Virus record (IMG/VR): IMGVR_UViG_3300031625_000002
Location: 1-64,000 of that record
Source: a virus
Length of the DNA stretch: 64,000 nucleotides
Direction: 5' to 3' (one strand)
Shown here: piece after piece, positions 1-6,824 of the stretch
How positions within the stretch are numbered: the stretch's first letter is position 1
How the letters are laid out: each line of letters begins with the position of its first letter
Notes under the pieces: model-generated
What the model was told of the DNA's origin: nothing
Database searches by the model: none
The model's input: the letters and a program-made list of their open reading frames with translations, nothing else
Position numbers and translations under genes: made by a program

Positions 1-29
1 GACCAGTTTTAATAATAGGAGATTATAAA

Positions 30-221
30 ATGAATAAAATAGATGATATAGCGAATGATATTATTGCAGGAAGTGAATTGCCAAATTTAATTGAGTTAGT
101 TCCTGAGAATTTTGTTCTTCTTGGAGAGATTAAAATGGCAATCATGAAAGCTGTTAAGATTGGGTTGAATATGGAAATAGAATTGCAAAAAGAATTTATT
201 CTTAGTGGCAATAAGACTTAA
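30..221 (+). CDS. Small hypothetical protein, 63 aa
   Basis: I do not recognise this protein. It is acidic at the N-terminus and then largely helical in composition. An AGGAG site lies about 8 bases before the ATG. It is the first of three short genes, each with its own strong ribosome site. The 16-base leader ATAAGACTTAAGGAGA occurs before both genes that follow, suggesting local duplication of the translation start region. Confidence 0.6.
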   Translation: MNKIDDIANDIIAGSELPNLIELVPENFVLLGEIKMAIMKAVKIGLNMEIELQKEFILSGNKT

Positions 222-233
222 GGAGAAATAATA

Positions 234-323
234 ATGTTAGAAATATCTATTGGTTTGGTAGTTGTAATAGTCGCATCATGTTCTTGGCTCGTATGGTTTA
301 TGGCAAAGAACGTATGGGGATAA
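234..323 (+). CDS. 29-aa single-span membrane peptide
   Basis: Short ORF with a good AAGGAG site. Residues 4-22 are almost entirely hydrophobic (Ile, Val, Leu, Trp, Phe) and the tail is short and basic, so a single membrane span is likely. No function can be assigned. It lies between two other small genes with similar leaders. Confidence 0.5.
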   Translation: MLEISIGLVVVIVASCSWLVWFMAKNVWG

Positions 324-339
324 GACTTAAGGAGATACA

Positions 340-543
340 ATGAAAGGGTTGCATTATGATGATGTTGGAAATCGTAAGTTAATTGAAACTTTGGTTACTG
401 TTTTACTTCAAGATGGATTGAAGGGAGAAGATATGATTGGGGTTTTAACTAAGAATGGAGCGTTTAAAGTATTGAATGGAGATCAATTATGTGCGGTTGC
501 AGAAGCAATGGAAGAAGTTTATAAGGATATGTTGTTGAAATAA
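340..543 (+). CDS. Small hypothetical protein, 67 aa
   Basis: Unrecognised acidic, probably helical protein. An AAGGAGA site sits 6 bases before the ATG. It is the last gene before a long hairpin and the tRNA block. Confidence 0.6.
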   Translation: MKGLHYDDVGNRKLIETLVTVLLQDGLKGEDMIGVLTKNGAFKVLNGDQLCAVAEAMEEVYKDMLLK

Positions 544-558
544 ATTGGTTGTATTATG

Positions 559-591
559 CATAGTATGTCCACGTTTCGTGGACTTACTGTG
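559..591 (+). terminator. Long hairpin before the tRNA block
   Basis: Two 7-bp stem segments separated by one T-T mismatch, closed by a TTT loop (inner arms 567-573 and 577-583). No T-run follows, so an RNA-processing or transcript-end role is as likely as a classical intrinsic terminator. Confidence 0.45.
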
Positions 592-639
592 TATTATCGG
601 AGTGTAGGAAAGTCTGGTCAGCGATACCAATTTATAAGA

Positions 640-715
640 TGCCTCGTAGCATAACTGGTAATGCAACAGCCTCTGAAGCTGTTTTATCTTGGTTCAAATC
701 CAAGCGGGGTAGCCA
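640..715 (+). tRNA. tRNA-Gln (anticodon CTG)
   Basis: The cloverleaf is complete. Acceptor TGCCTCG pairs with CGGGGTA (one G-T), and the D-arm, anticodon stem ACAGC/GCTGT and T-arm CTTGG/CCAAG are all present. The loop CTCTGAA gives anticodon CTG, which reads CAG. CCA is encoded in the DNA. Confidence 0.9.
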
Positions 716-721
716 TTTTAT

Positions 722-798
722 AGGGATGAGGGCTTGTTGGTAAGCCGCATGCTCTGGAAGCATGAGTACTCTGGGTTCGACTCCCAGTATCCTGACCA
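722..798 (+). tRNA. tRNA-Pro (anticodon TGG, unusual C33)
   Basis: T-arm CTGGG/CCCAG, D-stem GGCT/AGCC and anticodon stem CATGC/GCATG are clear, and CCA is encoded. The loop TCTGGAA gives anticodon TGG. G72 and A73 agree with bacterial tRNA-Pro identity. Two oddities: position 33 is C instead of the near-invariant T, and position 1 (A) does not pair with G72. Confidence 0.75.
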
Positions 799-817
799 TT
801 TTCAGATGTTATTAGAC

Positions 818-845
818 TTGACATTCACCTGTTTTCATGTATATT
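818..845 (+). promoter_or_regulatory. Promoter for tRNA-Ser/tRNA-Leu
   Basis: TTGACA, 16-base spacer, TATATT, upstream of the tRNA-Ser/tRNA-Leu pair. Same layout as the other promoters in this window. Confidence 0.6.
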
Positions 846-931
846 AATTCCATTAGAGCTTGAAGACTGGCAGAAAACTGAAATTATGAATATCTTTACC
901 GAAAGAATGCAAGCAGAGATAGGGTAACATC

Positions 932-1021
932 GGAGGGGTGGCTGAGTGGCTAAAGGCACCTGTCTTGAATACAGGAGGGCGTGAAAGCGTCCCGTGGGTT
1001 CGAATCCCACTCCCTCTGCCA
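932..1021 (+). tRNA. tRNA-Ser (anticodon TGA)
   Basis: 90-nt class II tRNA with a long variable arm. The loop CTTGAAT gives anticodon TGA, T-arm GTGGG/CCCAC is perfect, and CCA is encoded. Only three bases separate it from the following tRNA-Leu, so the two are probably processed from one transcript. Confidence 0.93.
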
Positions 1022-1024
1022 AAT

Positions 1025-1112
1025 GGCCTCGTGGCGTAACTGGCAGACGCGGCAGGATTTAAAATCCTGTGTCCGAAAGGGTGTTAGGGTTCGACTCCCT
1101 ACGAGGTCACCA
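1025..1112 (+). tRNA. tRNA-Leu (anticodon TAA)
   Basis: Class II tRNA. Acceptor GGCCTCG pairs with CGAGGTC, anticodon stem CAGGA/TCCTG holds loop TTTAAAA (anticodon TAA), the variable arm is long, T-arm is TAGGG/CCCTA, and CCA is encoded. The degenerate tRNA-Leu at 2310 appears related. Confidence 0.93.
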
Positions 1113-1162
1113 ATTAAAAGGTTATATGATTTGTTATTCAGAAATATATAGTGAGGTGAATA

Positions 1163-1573
1163 ATGGATTGGTATAAAAAATCAAATGTAGATCTTGAGCA
1201 GAGAATAAAAATTCTTGTTCCACAAATGGTCACTAAGTCACAAAGTGTTTACGACGCCTGGGATCAAGATGAAGATGGAATTGATGTATGGCTTGGGTGT
1301 GGTGGGATATGTCAAGACATTGCTGATGGAATATGTGATGTTTTGACAATGAATGGAATTGATTGCACTTCTGTTTCGGCCCAAGTTGGAGAGCAGCATG
1401 TATGGGCTATAGCTTATGAAGGAAGCGAGGCTTTTGATTTAGATATTCATCCTGGAAATTACGAAACTGGTGGTGGGTATAATTGGAAAAAGATACCAGG
1501 GGTTGTATTTACCACTGATATGGTGTCAATTGAACGAAACAGTTTTTTTGATCCTGAGGATGAAGATTATTAG
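1163..1573 (+). CDS. MDWYKK-tagged protein, possible transglutaminase/papain-like fold
   Basis: 136 aa starting MDWYKKSN, an N-terminal tag shared with the genes at 3319 and 57611-58276. The body has Cys in GGICQDIAD (about residue 49), His in QHVWAI (about residue 79) and Asp in DLDIHP. That order is reminiscent of the Cys-His-Asp arrangement of transglutaminase/NlpC-like folds, but this is inference from spacing only. The C-terminus is acidic. The start is preceded by GAGGTGA. Confidence 0.55.
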   Translation: MDWYKKSNVDLEQRIKILVPQMVTKSQSVYDAWDQDEDGIDVWLGCGGICQDIADGICDVLTMNGIDCTSVSAQVGEQHVWAIAYEGSEAFDLDIHPGNYETGGGYNWKKIPGVVFTTDMVSIERNSFFDPEDEDY

Positions 1574-1623
1574 GAAGAGTTGGCCGAAAGATCGCAGGGT
1601 AGCGGCTACTGTCTCTTCTGCCA
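1573..1623 (+). other. 51-nt tRNA-like element with CCA end
   Basis: GGAAGAG pairs over 7 bp with CTCTTCT, followed by G and an encoded CCA, like a tRNA acceptor end. Only about 33 bases lie between the arms, with an inner GCCG/CGGC helix. There is no recognisable anticodon or T-arm, so it cannot be a normal tRNA. It starts on the last base of the upstream stop codon. Confidence 0.5.
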
Positions 1624-1625
1624 TT

Positions 1626-1711
1626 TTATAGTTTTATGTGGAAAGCATCCGGCTGGATGAGGAGGTGCCCAATTGATCAGGGCCGTGGGTTCGAATCCCA
1701 CTCTATAGCAA
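1626..1711 (+). tRNA. Degenerate class II tRNA-like sequence
   Basis: A perfect T-arm (GTGGG, TTCGAAT, CCCAC) and six paired acceptor positions (TTATAG with CTATAG) mark a tRNA. The central region folds as CATCC-ggct-GGATG with a 4-base loop, so no 7-base anticodon loop is visible, and the 3' end is GCAA, not CCA. Probably a decayed tRNA-Ser/Leu type gene. Confidence 0.45.
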
Positions 1712-1730
1712 CTTTGTATTTGTTTTGGGC

Positions 1731-1758
1731 TTGAGATATAGGCTTGTTGAGATATTGT
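1731..1758 (+). promoter_or_regulatory. Promoter before tRNA-Glu
   Basis: TTGAGA, 16-base spacer, TATTGT, ending about 20 bases before the tRNA-Glu gene. Confidence 0.45.
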
Positions 1759-1778
1759 AATGGTTAAAGAATATAAAT

Positions 1779-1855
1779 GACCCGTTGGACGAATTGGTTA
1801 AGTCGTCAGGTTTTCAACCTGAAGATTGCGGGTTCAAATCCCGCACGGGCCACCA
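1779..1855 (+). tRNA. tRNA-Glu (anticodon TTC)
   Basis: Anticodon stem TCAGG/CCTGA with loop TTTTCAA (anticodon TTC), T-arm GCGGG/CCCGC, CCA encoded. The acceptor has one A-C mismatch at position 2-71. Confidence 0.88.
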
Positions 1856-1860
1856 GTATT

Positions 1861-2003
1861 ATCCATGCCGACGAAAGTCTCACTAAGTGGAGCCTGTGTT
1901 TTGGACATGGGAGAATTTTAATTCTTGTTGAAAATTGAAATATGAGTAACGTTCGATGATGTCATTCGTCAGCACTCAATTCCGTTTAGCGTCGGTCATG
2001 GAT
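1861..2003 (+). ncRNA. Structured RNA closed by a 13-bp helix, with T-run
   Basis: ATCCATG and CCGACG (1861-1873) pair with CGTCGG and CATGGAT (1990-2003), interrupted only by a bulged T. Smaller hairpins lie inside, for example GAAT/ATTC. The closing helix is followed at once by a 13-base T-rich run, as for a terminated transcript. It lies six bases after tRNA-Glu and may share its promoter. No known RNA family was recognised. Confidence 0.55.
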
Positions 2004-2094
2004 TTTTATTTTTTTAAAGATAGTTTGTATACTAATAACAAGGGTCTAAGAAGTGTTTTCATGAATAATATGAAAACCAAATGGAGATCAATTT

Positions 2095-2304
2095 ATGAGA
2101 GTTATAGAAAATAATAAAAAGACCGTGAAGGTCGCCGATGATAAGACAAAGGCGATGGACATTATAAAAAGTCTTCTTGAAAGATATAGGAATAGTGAGT
2201 TGCCTGTTATCATTAACAACATATGCCAAGCGATCATTGATGAGAATCAAAGACAACCTGGACCTGGTGATATTTTTGAAGAGAAAGTAAAATCAACTGA
2301 CTAA
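2095..2304 (+). CDS. Hypothetical protein, 69 aa
   Basis: Unrecognised small protein with a GGAGA site before the ATG. It is basic at the N-terminus and acidic at the C-terminus. It lies between the structured RNA and a degenerate tRNA-Leu. Confidence 0.55.
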   Translation: MRVIENNKKTVKVADDKTKAMDIIKSLLERYRNSELPVIINNICQAIIDENQRQPGPGDIFEEKVKSTD

Positions 2305-2309
2305 ATTAA

Positions 2310-2366
2310 GGCCTTGTGGTGGAATTTTGGCAGACACGAAGTTTTAAAATGAAGGTGTCTTTACCA
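2310..2366 (+). pseudogene. 5' remnant of a tRNA-Leu
   Basis: GGCCTTG acceptor, TGG-TGG D region with GGCAGACAC and a TTTTAAAA anticodon-loop-like stretch closely follow the intact tRNA-Leu at 1025. The anticodon stem no longer pairs and the T-arm is absent. Its acceptor strand pairs perfectly (with one G-T) with the 3' acceptor CGAGGCC of the tRNA at 2940-3026, as if an HNH gene had split or duplicated one tRNA-Leu locus. Confidence 0.5.
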
Positions 2367-2401
2367 TTTCTGAAGAATACTTTATACAAAGGAGTATTTA
2401 T

Positions 2402-2938
2402 ATGAAAATAAAGAGCAAAGAACATCTTGAGAATGTGGTTAAAGAATCTGCAAGTGTTTCAGAGGTTCAGCGTAAATTGGGATATAAACCATCAGGTGGT
2501 ATACATAAATTTCTTAAAGGTAAGTTTAAAGAATTTGAAATAGACACTTCTCATTTCACAGGTCAAGGGTGGTCGCTTGGGAAATCAAGGGAGACGGATG
2601 AAATTGTTGATATAGTTTCTCGAAAAATAGAATCTCCATGGGAACATGTTTTTAGGAAAGGTAACCATAAAACACAAAATGAGACCTTGATTAGACGTTT
2701 GATAAGAAGCGGCAAAAGAGAATATAAATGTGAAGATTGTGGGGTTAAAAAGTGGGGCGACAAACCTCTACGATTGCAACTTGATCATATAAATGGAGAC
2801 AATTCTGATTGTCAAGAAATAAACTTAAAGATTATTTGCCCTAATTGTCATTCTCAAACTGAAACATTTTCAAGAGGAATGAGGGAAAGTAGAAGTTATT
2901 ATAGAAACAAATGGTGGAAACAATTATCTATGAATTAA
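2402..2938 (+). CDS. HNH homing-type endonuclease
   Basis: 178 aa. The N-terminal 50 residues look like the DNA-binding HTH segment common in phage HNH genes (SEVQRKLGYKPSGG). The C-terminal half has a CEDC zinc pair, LQLDHINGDN (HNH His-Asn) and CPNCHSQT. Such genes are free-standing mobile endonucleases. It sits exactly between a tRNA-Leu remnant and a second tRNA-Leu, so this tRNA locus is its likely homing site. Confidence 0.88.
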   Translation: MKIKSKEHLENVVKESASVSEVQRKLGYKPSGGIHKFLKGKFKEFEIDTSHFTGQGWSLGKSRETDEIVDIVSRKIESPWEHVFRKGNHKTQNETLIRRLIRSGKREYKCEDCGVKKWGDKPLRLQLDHINGDNSDCQEINLKIICPNCHSQTETFSRGMRESRSYYRNKWWKQLSMN

Positions 2939-2939
2939 T

Positions 2940-3026
2940 GGTGCTGTGATGGAATTGGCATACATCTATGGTTGAGAATCATAGGCTCGAAAGAGATTGA
3001 GGGTTCGAGTCCCTACGAGGCCACCA
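2940..3026 (+). tRNA. tRNA-Leu-like (anticodon GAG), weakened acceptor
   Basis: 87-nt class II tRNA with loop TTGAGAA (anticodon GAG), long variable arm, T-arm AGGG/CCCT and encoded CCA. The acceptor GGTGCTG against CGAGGCC leaves mismatches at two positions, and the first T-stem pair is G-A. It begins one base after the HNH stop codon. It may be functional or a recombinant product of the HNH insertion. Confidence 0.65.
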
Positions 3027-3040
3027 AATTTGGATAAGCA

Positions 3041-3297
3041 ATGAAATATACAAAAAAACTATTTAAAGTCCCTATAAATGCCAACTTCGCATCTTCTTTT
3101 ATAAAGACGGCGAACATTCAGAAGCGAATTAAAGACGAGAAAGATTGTGGTCATTATATTTTAAGGACTGAATTTTGGAAAATGTTTGGCGGCGATAGGA
3201 TAATGTATTTGAGAACCTAAAAGATAACGATGTTACAATCTCAGACATAAATGCAGGATATTTGTGGTTATATAGACAAATATACTATATACAATAA
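3041..3297 (+). pseudogene. Small frameshifted gene
   Basis: An ORF from ATG 3041 ends at 3220 (59 aa). The next frame stays open from about 3196 to 3297 and continues with protein-like sequence (DNVFENLKDNDVTISD). The simplest reading is one gene of about 85 aa interrupted by a one-base frameshift near 3195-3205. Function unknown. Confidence 0.45.
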
Positions 3298-3318
3298 TCC
3301 TTTCATAAGACTGATAAC

Positions 3319-4227
3319 GTGAATTGGTATAAATCTTACATTTTCAAAGAAGCCCGATTCTTTTTCGATCAAACATTCTCAGATGAGACAGGGACATGGC
3401 GCGTTCCTGATCTCCATGAATACGCAGTCGAAAATGGAAAGAAAGTATCAATTCCAATCAGCAAGTTGATGAATAACCTTGAGCCTTCAGATCATGAACG
3501 AGGGGAAGATCTTCCAGGACATCCGCTGTTTATAATTAGAGCTAACGATGCGGACTTGAAATTCCCTATACTTGTTGTAGAATATCCAGACGGGCTTTGG
3601 ATCGCAGATGGCGTACATAGGCTCTGGAAGGCAAAGCAGAAGAAACGTAAAAACATTGACGCTTATCTAATTAAAAATGATGAGTTGAAAAAAATAACCC
3701 AAGAAAATCCCAATAAAATTCCAATGAGAACAATAAAGATAAAAGGAGTTGATTACACGGGAAGGTTCATTCAAGATATTAAGGATGAATTCAATGTAAT
3801 ATCACTCCGAACCTACACAGATCCAATACCAACAGAAACAATATGCTATTCTCTTATAGATGAACACATGGAAGAACAATTCTTATGTGTTGAAACATTT
3901 GATGATGTTGACAGCACTGAGAGCAAATTCTTTGCTCCCAAGCCCGACCAGGTTAAGAGAATCCTTGAATGGGCTGCTTTGAAGGCCAAAGAGAATGATA
4001 GACCGTTCCTTGTTCATTGCACCGCTGGAATAAGTAGAAGCTCAGCGATTGCTATTTTGATTAGTCAGATGATCAATGGTCGTTTCCATCACATTTTCAA
4101 TCCAATGATCCACGATCCTAACGAATTGGTCATTCATTACGGGGAGCAATTTACGGGTTTGGCGGTTTCAGAAAATATCACGAGACAGAAACGACGCGTG
4201 GCACGGGACAATGCATTGTTGCTATAG
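3319..4227 (+). CDS. MNWYK-tagged ParB-like / tyrosine phosphatase fusion
   Basis: 302 aa with GTG start. It begins MNWYKS, the tag shared with the genes at 1163 and 57611-58276. Residues about 85-120 carry a ParB/sulfiredoxin-like motif (LWIADGVHRLWKAK, key DGVHR 97-101). Residues 233-241 are HCTAGISRS, the Cys-x5-Arg signature of dual-specificity/tyrosine phosphatases (Cys234, Arg240). This predicts dephosphorylation of protein or a small molecule joined to a ParB-type nucleotide- or DNA-interacting domain. The pairing is unusual. No clear ribosome site precedes the GTG. Confidence 0.65.
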   Translation: MNWYKSYIFKEARFFFDQTFSDETGTWRVPDLHEYAVENGKKVSIPISKLMNNLEPSDHERGEDLPGHPLFIIRANDADLKFPILVVEYPDGLWIADGVHRLWKAKQKKRKNIDAYLIKNDELKKITQENPNKIPMRTIKIKGVDYTGRFIQDIKDEFNVISLRTYTDPIPTETICYSLIDEHMEEQFLCVETFDDVDSTESKFFAPKPDQVKRILEWAALKAKENDRPFLVHCTAGISRSSAIAILISQMINGRFHHIFNPMIHDPNELVIHYGEQFTGLAVSENITRQKRRVARDNALLL

Positions 4228-4231
4228 AGAC

Positions 4232-4259
4232 TTGAAAAGTTTCAGACGTTCGCTATAGT
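4232..4259 (+). promoter_or_regulatory. Promoter for gene at 4362
   Basis: TTGAAA, 16-base spacer, TATAGT, just after the phosphatase stop codon. The leader is about 100 bases. Confidence 0.65.
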
Positions 4260-4361
4260 AACCCTCAACTGTAGGCTAATGTGAAAATAAATTTATATAC
4301 TATTCAACTGTAATCAGGAGATAGATGAAAATGATGTACCAATCAAGAGGGGGTGTAAATA

Positions 4362-4697
4362 ATGGAAAAAGAAGAAAAAAACTTAAGTTTGAATGAGTCA
4401 AATACTGTGACGATAGACATTAAAAGTTTGGTTGGAATACTTGCCATGATATTATCAATGGCTGGCATCTATTTCAGCCTGACAGGACAGATAGCGCAAC
4501 TTCAATTAGACGTTATCCGTATGCAAGACTCCGTTGCAACCAATGAAGAATTTCGAATTAAGTGGCCCCGTGGAGAACTTGGGGCTTTACCTGACGACGC
4601 GGTCCAGGATCTAAACATTGAGTACATTCAAAAGGAATTGGCAAAGATTCAGGTAGAATTTGATGATCACATAGACGAGCCTCATCAATGCAATTAG
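4362..4697 (+). CDS. Single-span membrane protein, phage type
   Basis: 111 aa. The N-terminus is charged, residues about 24-45 form one hydrophobic span, and a soluble helical C-terminal part contains RIKWPRGELGALPDDA. I recall similar short membrane proteins from other phages without a settled role; holin or virion-associated are guesses. It has its own promoter and a GGGGGTG site. Confidence 0.55.
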   Translation: MEKEEKNLSLNESNTVTIDIKSLVGILAMILSMAGIYFSLTGQIAQLQLDVIRMQDSVATNEEFRIKWPRGELGALPDDAVQDLNIEYIQKELAKIQVEFDDHIDEPHQCN

Positions 4698-4883
4698 GAC
4701 ACAAAAAGTGGAAGAAGCTTAGAAACCATAATCGAATACATACAATGTAGCAAATGAATTACTACACGAAGGATTCTTTTCTAATCCAAGAAATATAAAA
4801 AATTTTAAAATTCAATGAGACTCTATTGATAAACTATTTTAGAGGATCATTAAATAATATACAAGGAACTTAATTTAAGGAAG

Positions 4884-4911
4884 TAAAAAAAGACCCGAAG
4901 GTCTCTTCTTT
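4884..4911 (+). terminator. Bidirectional-looking intrinsic terminator
   Basis: AGACC-CGAA-GGTCT hairpin (4891-4904) preceded by an A-run and followed by CTTCTTT, so it could end transcripts on both strands. Confidence 0.5.
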
Positions 4912-5228
4912 ATGCGAGACATTGTTTATATGTCTCTTCTAATTTATTTATCAACCCCAAAACCCATTGGGAAATCGGGCGACCATACGTTTCAGTCAGA
5001 ACCGCCACCGAACCACCTATTACATTAATCTGCAATGATGACGTTCCAGATGAAGTTGAGTCAGAACTTAATGACGAGGACATCTATACTCACAGTAGTA
5101 ATTCATTAGTATCGATCTGGAACTAACCTGAAGAGCATTACTTGCTTAAATGGTTGATCTCTGAAGGGGTTGATATATCAGCGGCATTTGATGGGACATA
5201 TTATCACATTAGTATCATGGGAACATAA
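4912..5228 (+). pseudogene. Broken gene with in-frame stop
   Basis: One reading frame is protein-like from about 4960 to 5228 (HWEIGRPYVSVRT then DDVPDEVESELNDED). It is interrupted by a TAA at 5124-5126, after which it continues as PEEHYLLKWLISEG to a TAA at 5226. No start codon is visible in this frame; an ATG at 4912 is in another frame, so a frameshift is also likely. A Gln codon (CAA) at the stop would restore the protein. The rest of 4698-5318 shows only the terminator. Confidence 0.4.
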
Positions 5229-5318
5229 ACGAAAAGGATATTATTTATGGGAAACAAGATGGGGTTTATTAATGGATACAATCAATGCTTATAAAAATTA
5301 CTTAAACGAGGGCATAAA

Positions 5319-5633
5319 ATGGCAAAGAATCAATTGCAAAGATTAACGGATCTCGCTAATAAGACTATGACAAGGTATTGTCAGGAATTTCCCGACATAG
5401 TAGTTGATAGAGATTACTTCCCTCTCAAGACTGGGGAAGAGTGGGGCGAATGCTTACAGTCCTTTTTAATGTTGACTAATCGTGGGCGGCAGAAGGGAAA
5501 GACTAAGAGACAGATTAAAGAATCATTGTCTCAGGAAATGGCCGATGTCTTTGGATTCTTATTGTTATTCGCGGAGCAAGAGGGGATTGATCTTGACAAA
5601 GAATTAACCAAGAAATGGACCTGGAAAAAATAA
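5319..5633 (+). CDS. mazG: MazG-type nucleotide pyrophosphohydrolase
   Basis: 104 aa. EEWGE near residue 40 and EMADVFGFLLLF near residue 76 match the EExxE and ExxD metal-binding helices of MazG/dUTPase-2 fold enzymes, which hydrolyse NTPs or dNTPs to monophosphates and pyrophosphate. In phages these may tune nucleotide pools or alarmones. Length fits the single-domain phage form. The stop overlaps the ATG of the next, broken gene (TAATGG). Confidence 0.78.
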   Translation: MAKNQLQRLTDLANKTMTRYCQEFPDIVVDRDYFPLKTGEEWGECLQSFLMLTNRGRQKGKTKRQIKESLSQEMADVFGFLLLFAEQEGIDLDKELTKKWTWKK

Positions 5634-5841
5634 TGGATAAATTTGGCAGAGAATTATCTGGTAGTTGTTCAAATTGTGACGCCCTCTATATTTGAAAGAT
5701 GGGTTGACCACAGATGATAATTGGAGCAAGATAGATCACCACCCGTTTATGACCTTTGAAGACTCAAAGGAAGCGTATTCTCACAAGTGTAGAGATGGCA
5801 AGAGTGGCATTTGTGCTGGTGTTATAAATGGCCAAATGTAA
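5633..5841 (+). pseudogene. Frameshifted zinc-finger-like gene
   Basis: ATG 5633 opens a frame with CSNC (about residue 14) that stops at TGA 5693. One base back, the frame continues LKDGLTTDDN and ends at 5841 with HKC and GIC. The joined product (about 69 aa) would have Cys/His pairs suited to zinc. A single-base indel near 5690 (TATATTTGAAA) explains the break. Confidence 0.5.
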
Positions 5842-5868
5842 TGATAAGTGTTACATTTGGCCATTTAT
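5824..5868 (+). terminator. Perfect 18-bp inverted repeat
   Basis: Arms 5824-5841 and 5851-5868 are perfectly complementary with a 9-base loop. The left arm includes the last codons and stop of the broken gene. No T-run follows, so it may be a protein-binding or RNA-stabilising site instead of a standard terminator. Confidence 0.5.
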
Positions 5869-6007
5869 GAACTCGTCAATAATTACGAGTACCATTTTGG
5901 TTAGGGGAACTCTCTTGCGAGGTATTAATATTAATTACTCTGTATGTTTAATGTCCCCAGGTAGGATCTGATCTCATTATACACGAAGATAAACTAAAGG
6001 TTTATTT

Positions 6008-6592
6008 ATGTCACAATCAACAATTCCAATGTTAGAAATAATTCTTGATGAAATAAAGTTGCTTGAAAACTCCGTAGTAATTGAAGTCGGTGCCGGAGCG
6101 TCTACGGTTATAGTCGAGAAGATTTGCAAAAAGAATGATTGTATTGGATATACACTTGAAATAGCTGAGAAGACTATTGAAAGGGTTTCAAAAACTTGCC
6201 CCTCAACCAAGTTTATCCTTGGCCCAAGTTTAGACACTCTTCCAGAAATGGATCTTGAACAAAAACCAATTGGCCTTCTTTTTCTTGATGGCGCACCATC
6301 TGCAATGATGACTTTTTTAGAATTCCAATTGATGCAATCTCATTTAATTGTCGGGAGCATTGTTCTTATTGACAATGCCACGATGTATGAGGAAACAATC
6401 TCAAGAGAGTCTGAGCTTGCGTGTCGTAAAGGCAGGGTGATAGTTCCTTATCTTAGGGCTCACCCATTTTGGGAAGTAAAACCCTACCCTCAGTATGGTG
6501 GGGGAATGGTCATGGCAATCCTTCGAGACGAACCTTCTTTTTGCAAGAAAAAGATGGATAATAATCCTGGGCATGTCGCAAAATATTTGTAA
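6008..6592 (+). CDS. Class I SAM-dependent methyltransferase
   Basis: 194 aa. VVIEVGAGASTVIVEK (near residue 24) is motif I of class I methyltransferases. LLFLDGAPS near residue 88 and IVLIDNA near residue 116 match the motif IV/V strands seen in O-methyltransferase-like (Methyltransf_24) proteins. Substrate unknown. It stands alone, with a weak ribosome site and a strong promoter directly downstream. Confidence 0.65.
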   Translation: MSQSTIPMLEIILDEIKLLENSVVIEVGAGASTVIVEKICKKNDCIGYTLEIAEKTIERVSKTCPSTKFILGPSLDTLPEMDLEQKPIGLLFLDGAPSAMMTFLEFQLMQSHLIVGSIVLIDNATMYEETISRESELACRKGRVIVPYLRAHPFWEVKPYPQYGGGMVMAILRDEPSFCKKKMDNNPGHVAKYL

Positions 6593-6597
6593 CGGGG

Positions 6598-6625
6598 TTG
6601 AAAAATCTCAATTTGTCGGTATAAT
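6598..6625 (+). promoter_or_regulatory. Promoter for 6693-7074
   Basis: TTGAAA, 16-base spacer, TATAAT. Drives the small basic protein and the GIY-YIG gene. Confidence 0.7.
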
Positions 6626-6692
6626 ATAACCAAATGAAGTGGTAAATAACACTACTTAAAAATATAAATTATCGGAAGCGATGAGGTAGAAA

Positions 6693-6824
6693 ATGGCCAG
6701 ATTAATTATTAAGAAAGATCGAGAGAGGTCGGTTTCCAGAACTGGATATGAGACTTCTCGACAATATAGACGAGAGCGTAGACGAGAGCTTGAGAAGAAA
6801 CACAAGATGAGAAGTCATGACTGA
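6693..6824 (+). CDS. 43-aa strongly basic protein
   Basis: About 40 percent Arg/Lys with a central RRERRRELEKKHK stretch. Probably binds nucleic acid. Its stop overlaps the start of the GIY-YIG gene by 8 bases, suggesting coupled translation. An ATGAGGTAGA leader region precedes the ATG. Family not recognised. Confidence 0.55.
   Translation: MARLIIKKDRERSVSRTGYETSRQYRRERRRELEKKHKMRSHD

Noticed and set aside
602-625. TAGGAAAGTCTGG resembling the start of RNase P RNA (GAGGAAAGTCCGG)
   Set aside because: No other RNase P RNA element follows before the tRNA-Gln gene.
825-1022. Minus-strand ORF starting MAEGVGFEPTGRF
   Set aside because: It is the antisense of tRNA-Ser, a well-known source of false protein predictions.
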